From Candidatus Scybalomonas excrementavium (lineage in GTDB: Bacteria > Bacillota > Clostridia > Lachnospirales > Lachnospiraceae), in the NCBI GenBank assembly GCA_017694765.1, contig JADIML010000096.1, positions 1-14,827 on the forward strand: DNA of 14,827 nucleotides, read 5' to 3'. Below the pieces are notes generated by a model that ran no database searches, was not told the origin of the DNA, and was given only the letters and a program-made list of their open reading frames with translations. Below, piece after piece: positions 7,078 through 13,695 of this stretch; position 1 is the first letter of the stretch, and the number at the start of each line of letters is the position of its first letter. The translations under genes were made by a program, and so were the position numbers.

Positions 7078-9543
7078 ATGAAAATAACTATGGAAAAAAG
7101 AAAATGGATTCATAGTGGGACATTAAAAGAAGAGGTTTCAAAACGAGAAGTTTTACATAGTCAATTAGCGAGAAAAGCAGCAGCAGAAGGGATTGTGTTA
7201 TTAAAAAATAAAGGAATTCTTCCCTTAAAAAAATCCACAACGATTGCATTATTTGGAGCTGGTGCAGACAAAACAGTAAAAGGTGGAATTGGTTCTGGAG
7301 ATGTTAATAATAGAGAAAATATTTCTATTTATAGGGGATTAAAAGAAGTAGGAGTAACGATTACAAGTGAAAAATGGCTTAGCGACTATTTCGGTTCTTA
7401 TCAGAATGCTAGAAATCAATGGAAAGAGTTAGTGTTAGAAGCAGCAAAAACAGTGGATAATCCATTTGATGCCTATGCCGAAAATCCATTTGTAATGCCA
7501 GAAGGTAGAGAAATTACACAAAATGATATAGAAGGAGCAGAAGTTAGTCTGTATGTCATAAGTCGTATCTCAGGTGAAGGAAAAGATCGACGTAGAATCC
7601 AAGGAGACTATTATTTAAGTGAAAAAGAAAAAGAGGATCTTTTATACTTAGACAAACAAAATATTCCAACTATACTACTGCTGAATGCAGGAGGTCCAAT
7701 CGAATTAACAGAGATATTGGACATTACTAAAAACATTCAAGGAGTGTTACAGATTTCTCAATTAGGACAAGAAGGTGGTTTTGCAGTAGCAGATGTACTA
7801 TTTGGAGATGTAGTACCAAGTGGAAAATTGACAGCTACATGGGCAAAACAGTATGAAGATTATCCATATGCAAATGAGTATAGTTATCTGAATGGAAATT
7901 TAGAAGTAGAAGAGTATAAAGAGGGTATTTATGTAGGATATCGATATTTTGATAGCTTTGGAGTGAAACCACTATTTCCATTTGGATATGGATTGTCATA
8001 TACAACATTTTCTATGGAATTTCTGAAGTTAGAAGTAAAAGGAACAAAGGTAGAGATTGAAGTTGAAGTAAAAAATACAGGAAATTCATATGCAGGAAAA
8101 GAAGTTGTACAAATCTATGCTAGTTTACCAAAATGTGGAATGGAAAAGGAATCCCATAGATTAATAGGTTTTGCAAAAACAACGCTGTTACAGCCAGAAG
8201 AAAAGCAAACGATAACGATTACAGTAGAACAAAAGCAATTCGCAAGTTTTTCACAAGAGCAACACGCATGGCTGATAGAAAATGGCACTTATGGAATATG
8301 GATTGGAAATAGTTCGGATTCTTTAAAACATGCAGCAAATCTTATTGTGTCAAAATCAGTTTTATTAGAACAGACAAAAGAAGTTTCTTTTGCAAAAACA
8401 GTAGACTTTAAAGATTTATCAATCCATGACTTTGTAGTACAAGAAAGAACAAGAATGGGGGAAGCAGAAGCCTTCGTAGAATTTACTTTTGAGCCAAAGG
8501 AAGAAGAAAAAAGAGAATATACAAAACGATATGAACAGGATAAAGCGATAGAAGAATTAATACCACTGTTATATGGAAATATTACAAAAGGAACAAGTAC
8601 ACTTGGTTCTGCAGGGGTACGAGTACCGGGTTCTGCTGGAGAAACAACAGAAGAATTAGAAGAAAAGTATGGAGTTTCTTCTTTAATCATGGCAGATGGA
8701 CCTGCAGGATTGCGATTACGTCAAAGTTATGAAGTAGATAGAAAAACAGATTCTGTATATGGAATTGGTGTATTTGGTTCTTTGGAAAACGGATTTTTAG
8801 AACCAATGGAATATCATAGTGATGCAGATATTTATTATCAATATTGCACAGCATTTCCAGTGGGAACAGCATTGGCACAAACATGGAATTTAGAGCTTAT
8901 GCAACAGTTTGGAGAAGCCATTGGAGAAGAAATGCAAGAGTTCCAAGTAAATCTTTGGTTAGCACCAGGCATGAACATTCAAAGAAATCCATTATGTGGC
9001 AGAAATTTTGAATATTATTCAGAAGATCCATTTTTATCAGGGGCTATAGCAAGTGCTGTTACACTAGGCGTGCAAAAGAAAAAAGGATGTGGTGTTACAA
9101 TCAAACATTTTGCTTGTAATAACCAAGAAGATAATCGAATGGGCGTTGATGCACATATTTCAGAAAGAGCCTTAAGAGAAATTTATTTAAGAGGATTTGA
9201 AATTGCAATCAAACAAAGCCATCCGGTGGCAGTCATGTCTTCATATAACCTGATTAATGGGACACATGCTGCTAACAGTAAAGAATTATGTACGACAATT
9301 GCGAGAGAAGAATGGGGATTTGATGGGGTCATTATGTCAGATTGGAATACAACAGTGCCAGAGGATGGAAGTATTCCATGGAAATGTGTAGCAGCAGGAA
9401 ATGATATTATTATGCCAGGAAATCCACAAGATGATGAAAATATTCGTAAAGCATATAAAAATGGAATGTTACGAGAAGAAGACATTAGAGGATGTGCAGG
9501 AAGAATCTTACATTTAGTTTCCAAAATAGGAAATGAAAGTTAG
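7078..9543 (+). CDS. GH3 beta-glucosidase with swapped domain order
   Basis: Retaining beta-glucosidase that removes terminal glucose from beta-linked oligosaccharides. It has no signal peptide, so it is cytoplasmic. The usual GH3 order is reversed. Residues about 30-310 are the alpha/beta-sandwich half with the acid/base motif SGEGKDR (E167). About 315-425 is the fibronectin-III-like module. From about 490 comes the TIM-barrel half with DGPAG (540-544), GRNFEYYSEDP (641-651), KHFACNNQED (676-685) and VIMSDW with nucleophile D755. Such permuted GH3 enzymes are known from Ruminococcus and Butyrivibrio. Length is 821 residues. The start is uncertain: AAAGGA is 1 base before the ATG at 7078 and 13 before the in-frame ATG at 7090. 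It follows a terminator and converges on the lichenase gene. Substrate could be cello- or laminari-oligosaccharides. Confidence 0.93.
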   Translation: MKITMEKRKWIHSGTLKEEVSKREVLHSQLARKAAAEGIVLLKNKGILPLKKSTTIALFGAGADKTVKGGIGSGDVNNRENISIYRGLKEVGVTITSEKWLSDYFGSYQNARNQWKELVLEAAKTVDNPFDAYAENPFVMPEGREITQNDIEGAEVSLYVISRISGEGKDRRRIQGDYYLSEKEKEDLLYLDKQNIPTILLLNAGGPIELTEILDITKNIQGVLQISQLGQEGGFAVADVLFGDVVPSGKLTATWAKQYEDYPYANEYSYLNGNLEVEEYKEGIYVGYRYFDSFGVKPLFPFGYGLSYTTFSMEFLKLEVKGTKVEIEVEVKNTGNSYAGKEVVQIYASLPKCGMEKESHRLIGFAKTTLLQPEEKQTITITVEQKQFASFSQEQHAWLIENGTYGIWIGNSSDSLKHAANLIVSKSVLLEQTKEVSFAKTVDFKDLSIHDFVVQERTRMGEAEAFVEFTFEPKEEEKREYTKRYEQDKAIEELIPLLYGNITKGTSTLGSAGVRVPGSAGETTEELEEKYGVSSLIMADGPAGLRLRQSYEVDRKTDSVYGIGVFGSLENGFLEPMEYHSDADIYYQYCTAFPVGTALAQTWNLELMQQFGEAIGEEMQEFQVNLWLAPGMNIQRNPLCGRNFEYYSEDPFLSGAIASAVTLGVQKKKGCGVTIKHFACNNQEDNRMGVDAHISERALREIYLRGFEIAIKQSHPVAVMSSYNLINGTHAANSKELCTTIAREEWGFDGVIMSDWNTTVPEDGSIPWKCVAAGNDIIMPGNPQDDENIRKAYKNGMLREEDIRGCAGRILHLVSKIGNES

Positions 9544-9579
9544 ACTATTTATGGAAATAATTTAGAGAAATAGAGAGAA

Positions 9580-9626
9580 AAATAAAGTGTGTAAGCTAGA
9601 AAATAGATAGCTTGCACACTTTATTT
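9580..9626. terminator. Bidirectional terminator between convergent GH3 and lichenase genes
   Basis: Arms 9581-9597 and 9609-9625 pair over 17 bp with one G-U position, around an 11-base loop. One more A-T pair closes the base. A-rich on the left and T-rich on the right, so it can end transcripts from both sides. It lies 37 bp after the GH3 stop and 16 bp after the lichenase stop. Confidence 0.85.
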
Positions 9627-9641
9627 ATATAAGAAAATATT

Positions 9642-10376
9642 TTAGTCTAATTTGGTGTAGGAGAACCAGTCATATTGTGCATAGAGAGGAACTTTACCGT
9701 CAAAAGGATTTAACCATTCATTGACATTGATTCCTGGCCAAACATTAGTCATAATATATCCCGGTGTCGATGGAATGTTATCCCACGCTGTATATACTGG
9801 TTGATTATCAACAAACCATGTAATATGATCTGGTGCCCAAATGAAACCATATTGATGAAATTCTTTGGAAGCATCAAATCCTAGATCATATAAATATTCA
9901 TGATTTCCAACACCATTTGTATAATAGTTAAACTGAACTTTTGTTGTATCCTTTCCAAGAAATTCAATATCGATTTCATCCCATCGAGTGCCATAAGATG
10001 GTCCTGTATAAGTGAAGAATGATGAAACAACGCCATTATTTTTAATTGGTTTCATTCTAACATTATACATACCATATCCATACGTATTTTTTGTTTTTAC
10101 TTCTCCACCAGTGTATCCCCCTTTTTGATCGCCTTGAATGGATAGAGTCATAATGCCTTGATTAAAGGATACATTTGAGTTTTTCCATACGCAGTTAAAC
10201 ATCCCACCATTTGACCAGCCATCGGAAGCAACCATTCTATCCCCTTCATAGTAACTGAGATCAAATCCATCATAGCTACCAGAAAATAGGTTGCTAGCAT
10301 GACAAGGAATACTTCCTTGAAAAATAAGACCAATTGCAAGTGTAGCACCCAGAATTAATTTTGAAAATTTTCTCAT
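9642..10376 (-). CDS. Secreted GH16 lichenase (beta-1,3-1,4-glucanase, EC 3.2.1.73)
   Basis: Endo-enzyme that cuts beta-1,4 bonds next to beta-1,3 bonds in lichenan and cereal mixed-linkage glucan. The catalytic block WDEIDIEFLGKDTTKVQF (132-149) is nearly identical to Bacillus lichenases; E134 is the nucleophile and E138 the acid/base. Residues 1-27 are a signal peptide ending CHA before SNL. The rest is one GH16 jelly-roll with no binding module, dockerin or wall anchor, so it should be released free. The start is the ATG at 10374-10376, which has AAGGAAGG 7 bases upstream. An in-frame ATG at 10397 lies ahead of that site and would spoil the signal peptide. Bacillus lichenases carry a disulfide; here the first Cys (C62, FNC.W) is kept but its partner is replaced in GGYTGGE. 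It converges on GH3 and has its own promoter. Confidence 0.95.
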   Translation of the reverse strand: MRKFSKLILGATLAIGLIFQGSIPCHASNLFSGSYDGFDLSYYEGDRMVASDGWSNGGMFNCVWKNSNVSFNQGIMTLSIQGDQKGGYTGGEVKTKNTYGYGMYNVRMKPIKNNGVVSSFFTYTGPSYGTRWDEIDIEFLGKDTTKVQFNYYTNGVGNHEYLYDLGFDASKEFHQYGFIWAPDHITWFVDNQPVYTAWDNIPSTPGYIMTNVWPGINVNEWLNPFDGKVPLYAQYDWFSYTKLD

Positions 10377-10383
10377 TTTGATA

Positions 10384-10391
10384 CCTTCCTT
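10384..10391 (-). promoter_or_regulatory. Ribosome binding site that sets the lichenase start
   Basis: AAGGAAGG on the minus strand, 7 bases before the ATG at 10374-10376. It lies inside the longer reading frame that begins at 10397, which is the main reason for rejecting that upstream ATG. Confidence 0.8.
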
Positions 10392-10413
10392 TTCCATGTA
10401 AATATAAAGTATA

Positions 10414-10444
10414 ATTATATTCTAATATGGAATCGTTATGACAA
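10414..10444 (-). promoter_or_regulatory. Candidate lichenase promoter
   Basis: On the minus strand, TTGTCA (10439-10444) is followed after 19 bp by TATAAT (10414-10419). Both boxes are good but the spacing is longer than the usual 17. The -35 overlaps an 8-mer, TTATGACA on the plus strand, also present at the inner end of the long palindrome near 3512. Confidence 0.45.
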
Positions 10445-10587
10445 TGCTTCTAAAATCCCCCCTATCTGGATTTTTATTATATTAAAATATAATGATTAGC
10501 AAAAAATTATGAAATAAGCTATATATGTAATATTATATATTTATATACAAGGAATCTATATCAATTTTCTGTTCAAAATACCAGTTT

Positions 10588-10614
10588 TTATCATATGATA
10601 AGAAATTATATAAT
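10588..10614 (+). promoter_or_regulatory. Palindrome and -10 box ahead of the 163-residue gene
   Basis: TTATCATATGATAA (10588-10601) is a perfect 14-bp palindrome ending 7 bp before TATAAT (10609-10614). It sits where the -35 and spacer of that promoter would be; the -35 itself (TTTTAT) is poor. This layout fits an operator covering a weak promoter, but palindromes of this size also arise by chance in such AT-rich DNA. Confidence 0.35.
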
Positions 10615-10730
10615 AGAAACATATACTAGAAATAAGTGATAGAGAATTTTGGATGAAATATAAATTTTTAGAATTAGATACAGTGTTATAAATACTTAAT
10701 ATCTATGAAAGGAAAGGAGAAAATGATATT

Positions 10731-11222
10731 ATGATTATATATTCATTAGTAAATGATGATATACACGGAGATAGTTTTAAACATTTTCTTGAATATTGTT
10801 TAAAGAATTCAACATATTTTTCAGTAACATTTCATGACTATGAAATAAATAAGTATAGTAAATTTTATAAAGAACTAGAAAAATATTTAGAAAAAATGAT
10901 ACGAACATATACTTGGTATCAGTATAAAACTTTTGAAAATCCACTCAATATAGGGGTATATCATTCTAATCTATGTGCATTAGATAATATTTTAAATCAA
11001 TTTGATACTTTATTCAAAAATAAAGATAATGGAATAGAAGATCTGTGTTTTTTTTGTAATGAAAATCTACTATTTGGTAGTGTGACACATATAGAAATGG
11101 CACAGTTATTTTTAAAAACTGAATTAGAATTATCAAATTTTGAGAAGTTTGCACAATGGGAAAAAATGATTCTTACTTCAAGAGATTATGAGTATTTACC
11201 AAGTTTTAAGTTCAATAATTAA
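10731..11222 (+). CDS. Uncharacterised 163-residue protein
   Basis: I do not recognise this protein. It has no signal peptide or membrane segment, so it is probably cytoplasmic. Visible traits: a Tyr/Phe/Lys-rich N-terminal half with a likely helix at about 40-60 (KYSKFYKELEKYLEKM), an aromatic cluster TYTWYQYKTF (59-68), and a beta-like segment CFFCNENLLFGSVTH (106-120) with two cysteines three apart. That segment loosely recalls small immunity-like proteins in which a strand ends in G.V.H, but this is only an impression. AGGAG (10715-10719) is 11 bases before the ATG, rather far. An overlapping three-codon frame ATGATATTATGA starts at 10723. Base use is more AT-rich than in the neighbouring sugar genes, hinting at an accessory gene. 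No clear terminator follows. Confidence 0.7.
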   Translation: MIIYSLVNDDIHGDSFKHFLEYCLKNSTYFSVTFHDYEINKYSKFYKELEKYLEKMIRTYTWYQYKTFENPLNIGVYHSNLCALDNILNQFDTLFKNKDNGIEDLCFFCNENLLFGSVTHIEMAQLFLKTELELSNFEKFAQWEKMILTSRDYEYLPSFKFNN

Positions 11223-11396
11223 AGTTTTCTTTAATCCTTGACCAATATAGTAACTAACTACTGTTATAGCAGAAAACAAAAATGAAAAACAAATGACGAA
11301 AGAAGAAATATAAGTGGATCGTTTATGTAGATTTTGTTAATAAAATGTTATATGATAGAGGAAACATAGAAAACGAAACCCAAAGGAGAAGGAAAT

Positions 11397-12017
11397 ATGA
11401 TGTCAGTTTATGAACAAATGCATAGTGGAAAAATTTATTATAGTGATGATGAAAGTTTATTAAAAGAACAAGAAAAATGCTTAGATCTTCTTTATGAGTT
11501 TAATATGACAAGACCTACGGAAGGGAAAAAGAGAGAAGCATTGTTAAAGGAAATGTTTGCAGAGATTGGAGAAGGTTGTTATATTGAGCCACCTCTTCGT
11601 TCGAATTGGGGAGGTAGACATGTTCATTTTGGTCATCATGTGTATGTAAATTTTAATTTAACTCTTGTCGATGATACACATATTTACGTTGGAGATCATA
11701 CGATGATCGCACCGAATGTAATTTTAGCCACAGCAGGTCATCCAATTTTACCAGAGCTACGTGAGAAAACAGCACAATTTAATCTTCCAATCCATATTGG
11801 GAAAAATGTTTGGATTGGTGCAGGTGTTATTGTCATGCCAGGAGTTACAATTGGGGATAATACGGTGATAGGGGCTGGTAGTGTTGTAACGAAGAATATT
11901 CCGTCAAATGTTGTTGCTTTTGGACATCCTTGTAGGGTAGTGAGAGAAATTAATGAACATGATAAGGAATATTATTATAGAGATAGAAAAATTAATTATG
12001 AAGATTTGAAAGAATGA
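11397..12017 (+). CDS. Sugar O-acetyltransferase, LacA/Maa type
   Basis: Cytoplasmic enzyme expected to transfer acetyl from acetyl-CoA to a hydroxyl of a sugar such as maltose, glucose or a galactoside; the real substrate is rarely known in this family. Residues 5-60 form the N-terminal maltose-acetyltransferase helical domain (MHSGKIYYSDDESLLKEQ). From about 61 comes the left-handed beta-helix of hexapeptide repeats, clear at VNFNLTLVDDTHIYVGDHTMI and in IGKNVWIGAGVIVMPGVTIGDN. The catalytic His is H115 in ILATAGHPI, the same number as in E. coli LacA. The closing IPSNVVAFGHPCRVVREI is typical. AAGGAG lies 8 bases before the first ATG; the second ATG (11400) would add 3. It has a single-gene layout with a terminator-like hairpin after it. 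Its link to the glucan genes may be metabolic or accidental. Confidence 0.95.
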   Translation: MMSVYEQMHSGKIYYSDDESLLKEQEKCLDLLYEFNMTRPTEGKKREALLKEMFAEIGEGCYIEPPLRSNWGGRHVHFGHHVYVNFNLTLVDDTHIYVGDHTMIAPNVILATAGHPILPELREKTAQFNLPIHIGKNVWIGAGVIVMPGVTIGDNTVIGAGSVVTKNIPSNVVAFGHPCRVVREINEHDKEYYYRDRKINYEDLKE

Positions 12018-12030
12018 AATAATATGATGT

Positions 12031-12092
12031 AAAAGGACATTTTATTTTTTAAAATGTATCATTTTAATTTTAGAAGAAAAATGTTCTTTTTT
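12031..12092 (+). terminator. Probable terminator after the acetyltransferase gene
   Basis: Arms 12031-12043 and 12078-12090 pair over 13 bp with one G-U position; the right arm runs into a stretch of six T. The loop is 34 bases and contains a competing short hairpin (ACATTTT with AAAATGT). It lies 14 bp after the stop codon. Confidence 0.55.
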
Positions 12093-12184
12093 CACTTTTA
12101 AAGAAATTGATTTCTTGTTTAGTTTCATATAAAAATAATTTATACATGATATTTTACATTATGAAATAAAAATTAAATCAAAAT

Positions 12185-12189
12185 GGGAG
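12185..12189 (+). promoter_or_regulatory. Ribosome binding site that sets the start of the CxxC protein
   Basis: GGGAG, 8 bases before the ATG at 12198. It overlaps the upstream in-frame ATG at 12183, which has no ribosome site of its own. Confidence 0.65.
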
Positions 12190-12197
12190 AAGAGAGT

Positions 12198-13088
12198 ATG
12201 AAGATTTATGCTTCATTTCAGATGATACGTTTAGATCCTATTACTAAAGAGGAAGAAGTTCTATATGAGGAATTTATAAAAAGAATGGAACCTTATAGGA
12301 AACGAGAAATAGAGTATATGATTTTCTATCAAATAGAGATAACAAAGCCAGAATATAAGTATGCTCATGAGATTGCAAAAAAATATGAAATGACAGATCA
12401 AGAATTTGAGGAATGGATGGAAAATACCGAGGTTGGAACTTATATTCCTGGTATTAGTGTTTATGAGAGCGAGCTTATACGAGTAAAGTATGAAAAGAAG
12501 GATTATGAAAGAGCTGTATCATATAAAATAAATTTCCTACAAGGTGGATATTTCTATGTTGAAGATGAGCGTACAGATTATATAAAACCTTGTTGTAAAC
12601 AAGCCAGTTGGGAATTTGATACTTGTTTATATCAAGGGCAAGAACTTATTTTAACATCGGAAGTGGAAAAGAAATCATATGCTCGATTACCAATTGGTTA
12701 TGGAGTATCAGAGGAAGTGAAAAAACTATTATTAGAATATGGAGCGGATGAAGAAGACTTTACAGAGATAAAAAATAAACAAGGTAAGGTTGTTTTTTAC
12801 CAATTAACTCCTAAAAATGTTATAACAGGTTTTTCAAGTGATAATGATATATCGGTAGAAGATGAATGTAGCCATTGTGGACAAAAAAGGTATGGAGATA
12901 AGGAAAAAACAAAACCTTATTATATGAGTGAATCCACGTTAAGACAGCTTACAATGTTAAATCGAACAGAAGAAATGAGTGGATTGGAATTAGAACCATG
13001 GTATATCGTAAATAAAGAAACATATTTGCTTTTAAAAAAGCATTATAAACGAATGCAGTTTGAGCCTATTTTTTTAAAAGAGAATTAG
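12198..13088 (+). CDS. Uncharacterised 296-residue protein with a CxxC pair
   Basis: I cannot name this family. It appears soluble and acidic, with no signal peptide or membrane segment. Numbering from the chosen start, it has adjacent cysteines at 132-133, a single C143, and CSHCG (C224, C227) that could bind zinc. The C-terminal stretch PWYIVNKETYLLLKKHYKRMQFEPIFLK resembles the closing strand-helix-strand of double-CXXCG or DUF1629-like proteins, some linked to toxin immunity; this is only a resemblance, and a second CxxC is missing. The start is the ATG at 12198, because GGGAG (12185-12189) is 8 bases upstream. The in-frame ATG at 12183 overlaps that site. It stands alone between two hairpins, so it is probably monocistronic. 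Confidence 0.75.
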   Translation: MKIYASFQMIRLDPITKEEEVLYEEFIKRMEPYRKREIEYMIFYQIEITKPEYKYAHEIAKKYEMTDQEFEEWMENTEVGTYIPGISVYESELIRVKYEKKDYERAVSYKINFLQGGYFYVEDERTDYIKPCCKQASWEFDTCLYQGQELILTSEVEKKSYARLPIGYGVSEEVKKLLLEYGADEEDFTEIKNKQGKVVFYQLTPKNVITGFSSDNDISVEDECSHCGQKRYGDKEKTKPYYMSESTLRQLTMLNRTEEMSGLELEPWYIVNKETYLLLKKHYKRMQFEPIFLKEN

Positions 13089-13150
13089 CAGGCAGAGTGT
13101 TATTAATTATTGATTATTTGTTGCCATTTATATTAAAAACATAGAATGAA

Positions 13151-13181
13151 AAAGCCTAGTGATAATTGATCGCTAGGCTTT
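13151..13181 (+). terminator. Terminator upstream of the MarR-pirin unit
   Basis: Arms 13151-13163 and 13169-13181 (AAAGCCTAGTGAT with ATCGCTAGGCTTT) form a 13-bp stem with one G-U pair and a 5-base loop, followed by ATTTATT. It closes transcription of the 296-residue gene just before the next promoter. The core AAGCCTAGT recurs in the terminator at 14632. Confidence 0.8.
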
Positions 13182-13208
13182 ATTTATTAATGTTTAAAAC
13201 TTTTGAAC

Positions 13209-13236
13209 TTGACAATATCTCTAACTAGAGTATAAT
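13209..13236 (+). promoter_or_regulatory. Strong promoter of the marR-pirin operon
   Basis: Perfect TTGACA (13209-13214) and perfect TATAAT (13231-13236), 16 bp apart. Transcription should begin near 13243, with about 33 bases before the MarR start. The spacer and start region are covered by an inverted repeat. Confidence 0.85.
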
Positions 13237-13254
13237 TATAACTAATTAGAGATA
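13216..13254. promoter_or_regulatory. Inverted-repeat operator for the MarR regulator
   Basis: TATCTCTAACTAG (13216-13228) and CTAATTAGAGATA (13242-13254) are reverse complements except at one position, separated by 13 bp that contain the -10 box. Each arm is itself partly palindromic (CTCTA-AC-TAGAG; CTAATTAG), so there may be two dimer sites, one in the promoter spacer and one at the transcription start. TATCTC...GAG also resembles the remembered B. subtilis MhqR box (TATCTCGAATTCGAGATA). Autorepression by the downstream MarR protein is the natural reading. Confidence 0.7.
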
Positions 13255-13275
13255 AATTGAAGAGGAGACTAAGCG

Positions 13276-13689
13276 ATGGAACATATGGAATTAAAACTTC
13301 TCATTGGTCTGCACCGTGTATGTAATGAGATTGACCGCCGATCATCTCGGATATTTACCCAATATGGATTAAGTTTAGGGCAGTTTGCAGTGCTTGAAGC
13401 CCTTTACCATAAAGGTGACTTGAGTGTTGGTCAGGTTCAGAAAAAAATATTGAGTACGAGTGGTACAATTCCAGTGATTGTAAGCAATTTAGAAAAGAGA
13501 GGTCTACTAGAAAGATTACCAGACGTTACGGATAAGCGGAAATGTCTTCTTCATATCACAGAGGAAGGTAGAAAGTTAGTAGAAGAAGTGTTTCCAGAGA
13601 ACAAGAAGGTGATTATTGACTCAATGACGAACTGGTCGGATGAGGAAAAAGAGCAAATGCTTAAAATTTTAAAAAAGTTTGGAGAGTGA
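13276..13689 (+). CDS. MarR-family transcriptional regulator
   Basis: Dimeric winged-helix repressor, most likely controlling its own promoter and the pirin gene. Residues about 31-80 hold the DNA-binding helices (GLSLGQFAVLEALYHKGDLSVGQVQKK, then STSGTIPVIVSNLEKRGLLER). The wing is PDVTDKRKCLLHITEEG (82-98), and helices at each end build the dimer interface. At 137 residues it has ordinary family length. C16 lies in the first helix (LHRVCNEI), near where OhrR, MgrA and SarZ keep their redox-sensing Cys; a second Cys, C90, is in the wing. Oxidant or quinone sensing is therefore possible but inferred. The ATG at 13276 follows GAAGAGGAG at a suitable distance; an in-frame ATG at 13285 is less well placed. 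Pirin follows 6 bp after the stop. Confidence 0.95.
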   Translation: MEHMELKLLIGLHRVCNEIDRRSSRIFTQYGLSLGQFAVLEALYHKGDLSVGQVQKKILSTSGTIPVIVSNLEKRGLLERLPDVTDKRKCLLHITEEGRKLVEEVFPENKKVIIDSMTNWSDEEKEQMLKILKKFGE

Positions 13690-13695
13690 ATATAA

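Larger units (their letters stand above)
10377..10730. other. AT-rich divergent intergenic region, no gene seen
   Basis: This 354-bp stretch separates the lichenase (minus) from the 163-residue gene (plus). It holds the lichenase ribosome site and promoter at its left end. Towards the right are a 14-bp perfect palindrome (10588-10601), a TATAAT at 10609-10614 and a leader of about 110 bases. The middle, roughly 10450-10580, is nearly pure A/T. I see no coding frame with a ribosome site, no tRNA and no recognisable riboswitch. Confidence 0.7.

Noticed and set aside
6783..7079. Minus-strand 98-residue frame spanning the permease end and GH3 start
   Set aside because: It runs across the terminator hairpin and the permease 3' end; there is no ribosome site and no recognisable domain.
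8289..8690. Minus-strand 133-residue frame inside the GH3 gene
   Set aside because: It overlaps the well-supported GH3 coding sequence, lacks a ribosome site, and its composition mirrors the sense codons.
10377..10397. Seven-residue longer start for the lichenase
   Set aside because: The strong AAGGAAGG lies downstream of that ATG, and the extra MEKEGIK would put acidic residues ahead of the signal peptide.
10450..10580. Possible replication or attachment site in the AT-rich spacer
   Set aside because: No DnaA-box cluster, iteron, tRNA end or integrase gene is present; it is simply AT-rich intergenic DNA.
11223..11396. Promoter or terminator between the 163-residue gene and the acetyltransferase
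   Set aside because: TATGAT at 11351 lacks a -35 at a proper distance, and no stem with a U-tract was found, so neither was listed as a feature.
12183..12197. Upstream ATG for the 296-residue protein
   Set aside because: It overlaps the GGGAG ribosome site that serves the ATG at 12198 and has no site of its own.
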